Below are positions 13,823 to 14,862 of a stretch of DNA of 14,862 nt, piece after piece; the first letter of the stretch is position 1, and every line of letters begins with the position of its first letter. The stretch covers positions 1 to 14,862 of the forward strand of contig RGBY01000034.1 in NCBI GenBank assembly GCA_009919445.1, in the 5' to 3' direction. Below the pieces are notes generated by a model. That model had not been told where the DNA came from, did no database searches, and was given only the letters and a program-made list of their open reading frames with translations. The translations under genes were made by a program, and so were the position numbers. This stretch comes from Planctomycetia bacterium. Lineage in GTDB: Bacteria > Planctomycetota > Planctomycetia > Pirellulales > UBA1268.

Positions 13823-14862
13823 CTACCGCAACTGGGCAGCGGCGGCGTCGGGACTTGCCACCGGAGCAACGGTCGGCGTTGTCGGCTGCTGCCAGCCGAC
13901 GGTCATGAGTTCTGCATCCCGGTGGGTGTTGATACCAGCCGCAGGAACTGCCGCAGTCGCATCAATGGCTGAGGCCGACCGGCCTGGGGCTGGCAGTTCT
14001 GTGCCGGGAAACTCGGCCGCAGCAGCCGGGAAACTCGGGGCGGCGGCAGGAACCGGCAGTTCTTCTGCCTGTTCGCCAGCTTCCGTCGGCAGCAGGGCTG
14101 GCAATTCTCGGGTAGCCGGGTCGCGGGGTGGCATCTGCACCGCATTGGCAGCAGCCCCAACCGTATTGAACTGCTGTGTAATCGGGCCCCGACTAAAGAC
14201 CCCGGGTCGAGAGTGCCCATAGTCGAGGTAGATGCTGGCATCCCGCTGACGGGCCCGACGATGGGCATCAAAGTAGGCCTTCCCCGGCCAGGGGCCTTCC
14301 GAGAGAAACACGCCGTTGTATTCCAGCAGTGATCCCTTGCGGAAATGGAACTGGGCGATTGATCGGTTGTAGTCGACCAGCGATCGGTAGTAGGAGCTCT
14401 CAGCCTCAGCCCGACGCCGCTGAGCATCGAGCAGCTGATCAAAGGTGGTGGTGCCGGCATCGTAGGCTGCCTGGACCGCTTCCACTTGCCGTTCGGCCGC
14501 CACGCGGCGATTGAAGTTGGTCTGGGCAAGGGCAAAGTTGGTATCGATGTTCCGGATCGCCTCGACGAGGGCATGAGAGACCTCGAGCTCTTCATCCTGA
14601 AGCTGGGCCCGGGCCTTGGCCAAAGGAACTGGGCCCCTGCCTGCCATTCCTGGAAATCTCCACTCAACAGAGTTGAGTACGCATCGGTTCCCTCGAGGAA
14701 ATCACCTGATGGTTGATTAGCATCGAATGAACGTCCCCCCAACAGCTCATGGCCGACACCAAGAAACCGCCAACGTCCGACCAGATCAAGCCTGGGCAGT
14801 ACCAGATTCTTGGCTGCGGTGAGCTCCAGCTCCCGCTGTTTGATTCGCCACTTCTGCCGACG
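13823..14862 (-). pseudogene. TolC-family outer-membrane efflux protein, frame broken, partial
   Basis: The gene enters from the right edge and ends at 13823, 7 bases from the A' stop. From 14862 the frame reads RRQKWRIKQRELELTAAKN, LVLPRLDLVGRW and LLSGDFQEWQAGAQF, typical of TolC-like proteins of planctomycetes. At about 14615-14635 the homology moves to another frame: AKARAQLQDEELEVSHALVE, then NFNRRVAAERQVEAVQAAYDAGTTTFDQLLDAQ and FHFRKGSLLEYNGVFLSEGPW. The part joining them in homologues, about 15-17 residues after the strand ending in P, seems absent, so the lesion is a deletion of roughly 50 bases that also shifts the frame. CTGGGCCC occurs at both 14603-14610 and 14629-14636, flanking the junction. 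An Ala/Pro-rich tail of about 120 residues follows the last TolC helix. It could be a real pseudogene or an assembly error. Confidence 0.72.

Noticed and set aside
13812..14222. Open plus-strand frame beginning MKIDYRNW after A'
   Set aside because: It is antisense to the Ala/Pro-rich tail of the TolC homologue and reads as low-complexity Ala/Gly/Ser sequence.
1..14862. CRISPR array, insertion sequence, phage or integrase genes
   Set aside because: No regular spacer-repeat pattern, no terminal inverted repeats and no transposase or integrase motifs were seen. The only tandem repeats are three short units before the tRNA, without spacers.

Overview
The window looks like chromosomal DNA from a GC-rich planctomycete, probably of the Pirellulales type. 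The reasons are the order tRNA-Gly, trigger factor and two adjacent dissimilar clpP genes, the form of the trigger factor (PPIase domain without its usual signature), the weak or absent Shine-Dalgarno sites at most starts, and the long Ala/Pro-rich or acidic tails on several proteins. This taxonomic call is inference from the gene content; no search was run.

Layout. (1) 1-1834: the 3' end of a plus-strand beta-propeller-like gene collides tail to tail, and overlaps, with panB. panB is preceded on the minus strand by a gene for an FHA-domain protein. (2) 1835-2524: a non-coding stretch with a good promoter, three imperfect 17-bp tandem repeats and a tRNA-Gly(GCC). (3) 2525-6375: a protein-quality block on the plus strand, tig - clpP1 - clpP2, followed by a coiled-coil lipoprotein. 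(4) 6405-7685: a terminator-like inverted repeat, then gap (GAPDH) on the minus strand with its own promoter. (5) 7808-13815: a six-gene plus-strand operon. It holds an ABC ATPase, an FtsX-type permease, a membrane-anchored CPFC/helical-repeat protein (A), a membrane DUF3299-like protein (B), a DUF3299-like lipoprotein (B') and a broken second copy of A (A'). (6) 13823-14862: a minus-strand TolC-type outer-membrane efflux gene with a disrupted reading frame, cut by the window end.

The most interesting region is block 5. An ABC ATPase and an FtsX-type permease of this subtype next to a DUF3299 lipoprotein recalls the zinc-regulated PA4063-PA4066 operon of Pseudomonas and Zrg of Vibrio. Here the accessory part is different: two related pairs in the order A-B-B'-A', including a CPFC protein with no counterpart that I recall in the known systems. 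A planctomycete metal-related envelope transporter is the working hypothesis.

The second striking item is ClpP2. It keeps its catalytic triad but lacks exactly 17 residues, a whole helix of the ClpP fold, that the neighbouring ClpP1 has. Two other genes (A' and the TolC homologue) carry frame-breaking lesions. Small deletions, either real or from assembly, should therefore be considered together for all three.
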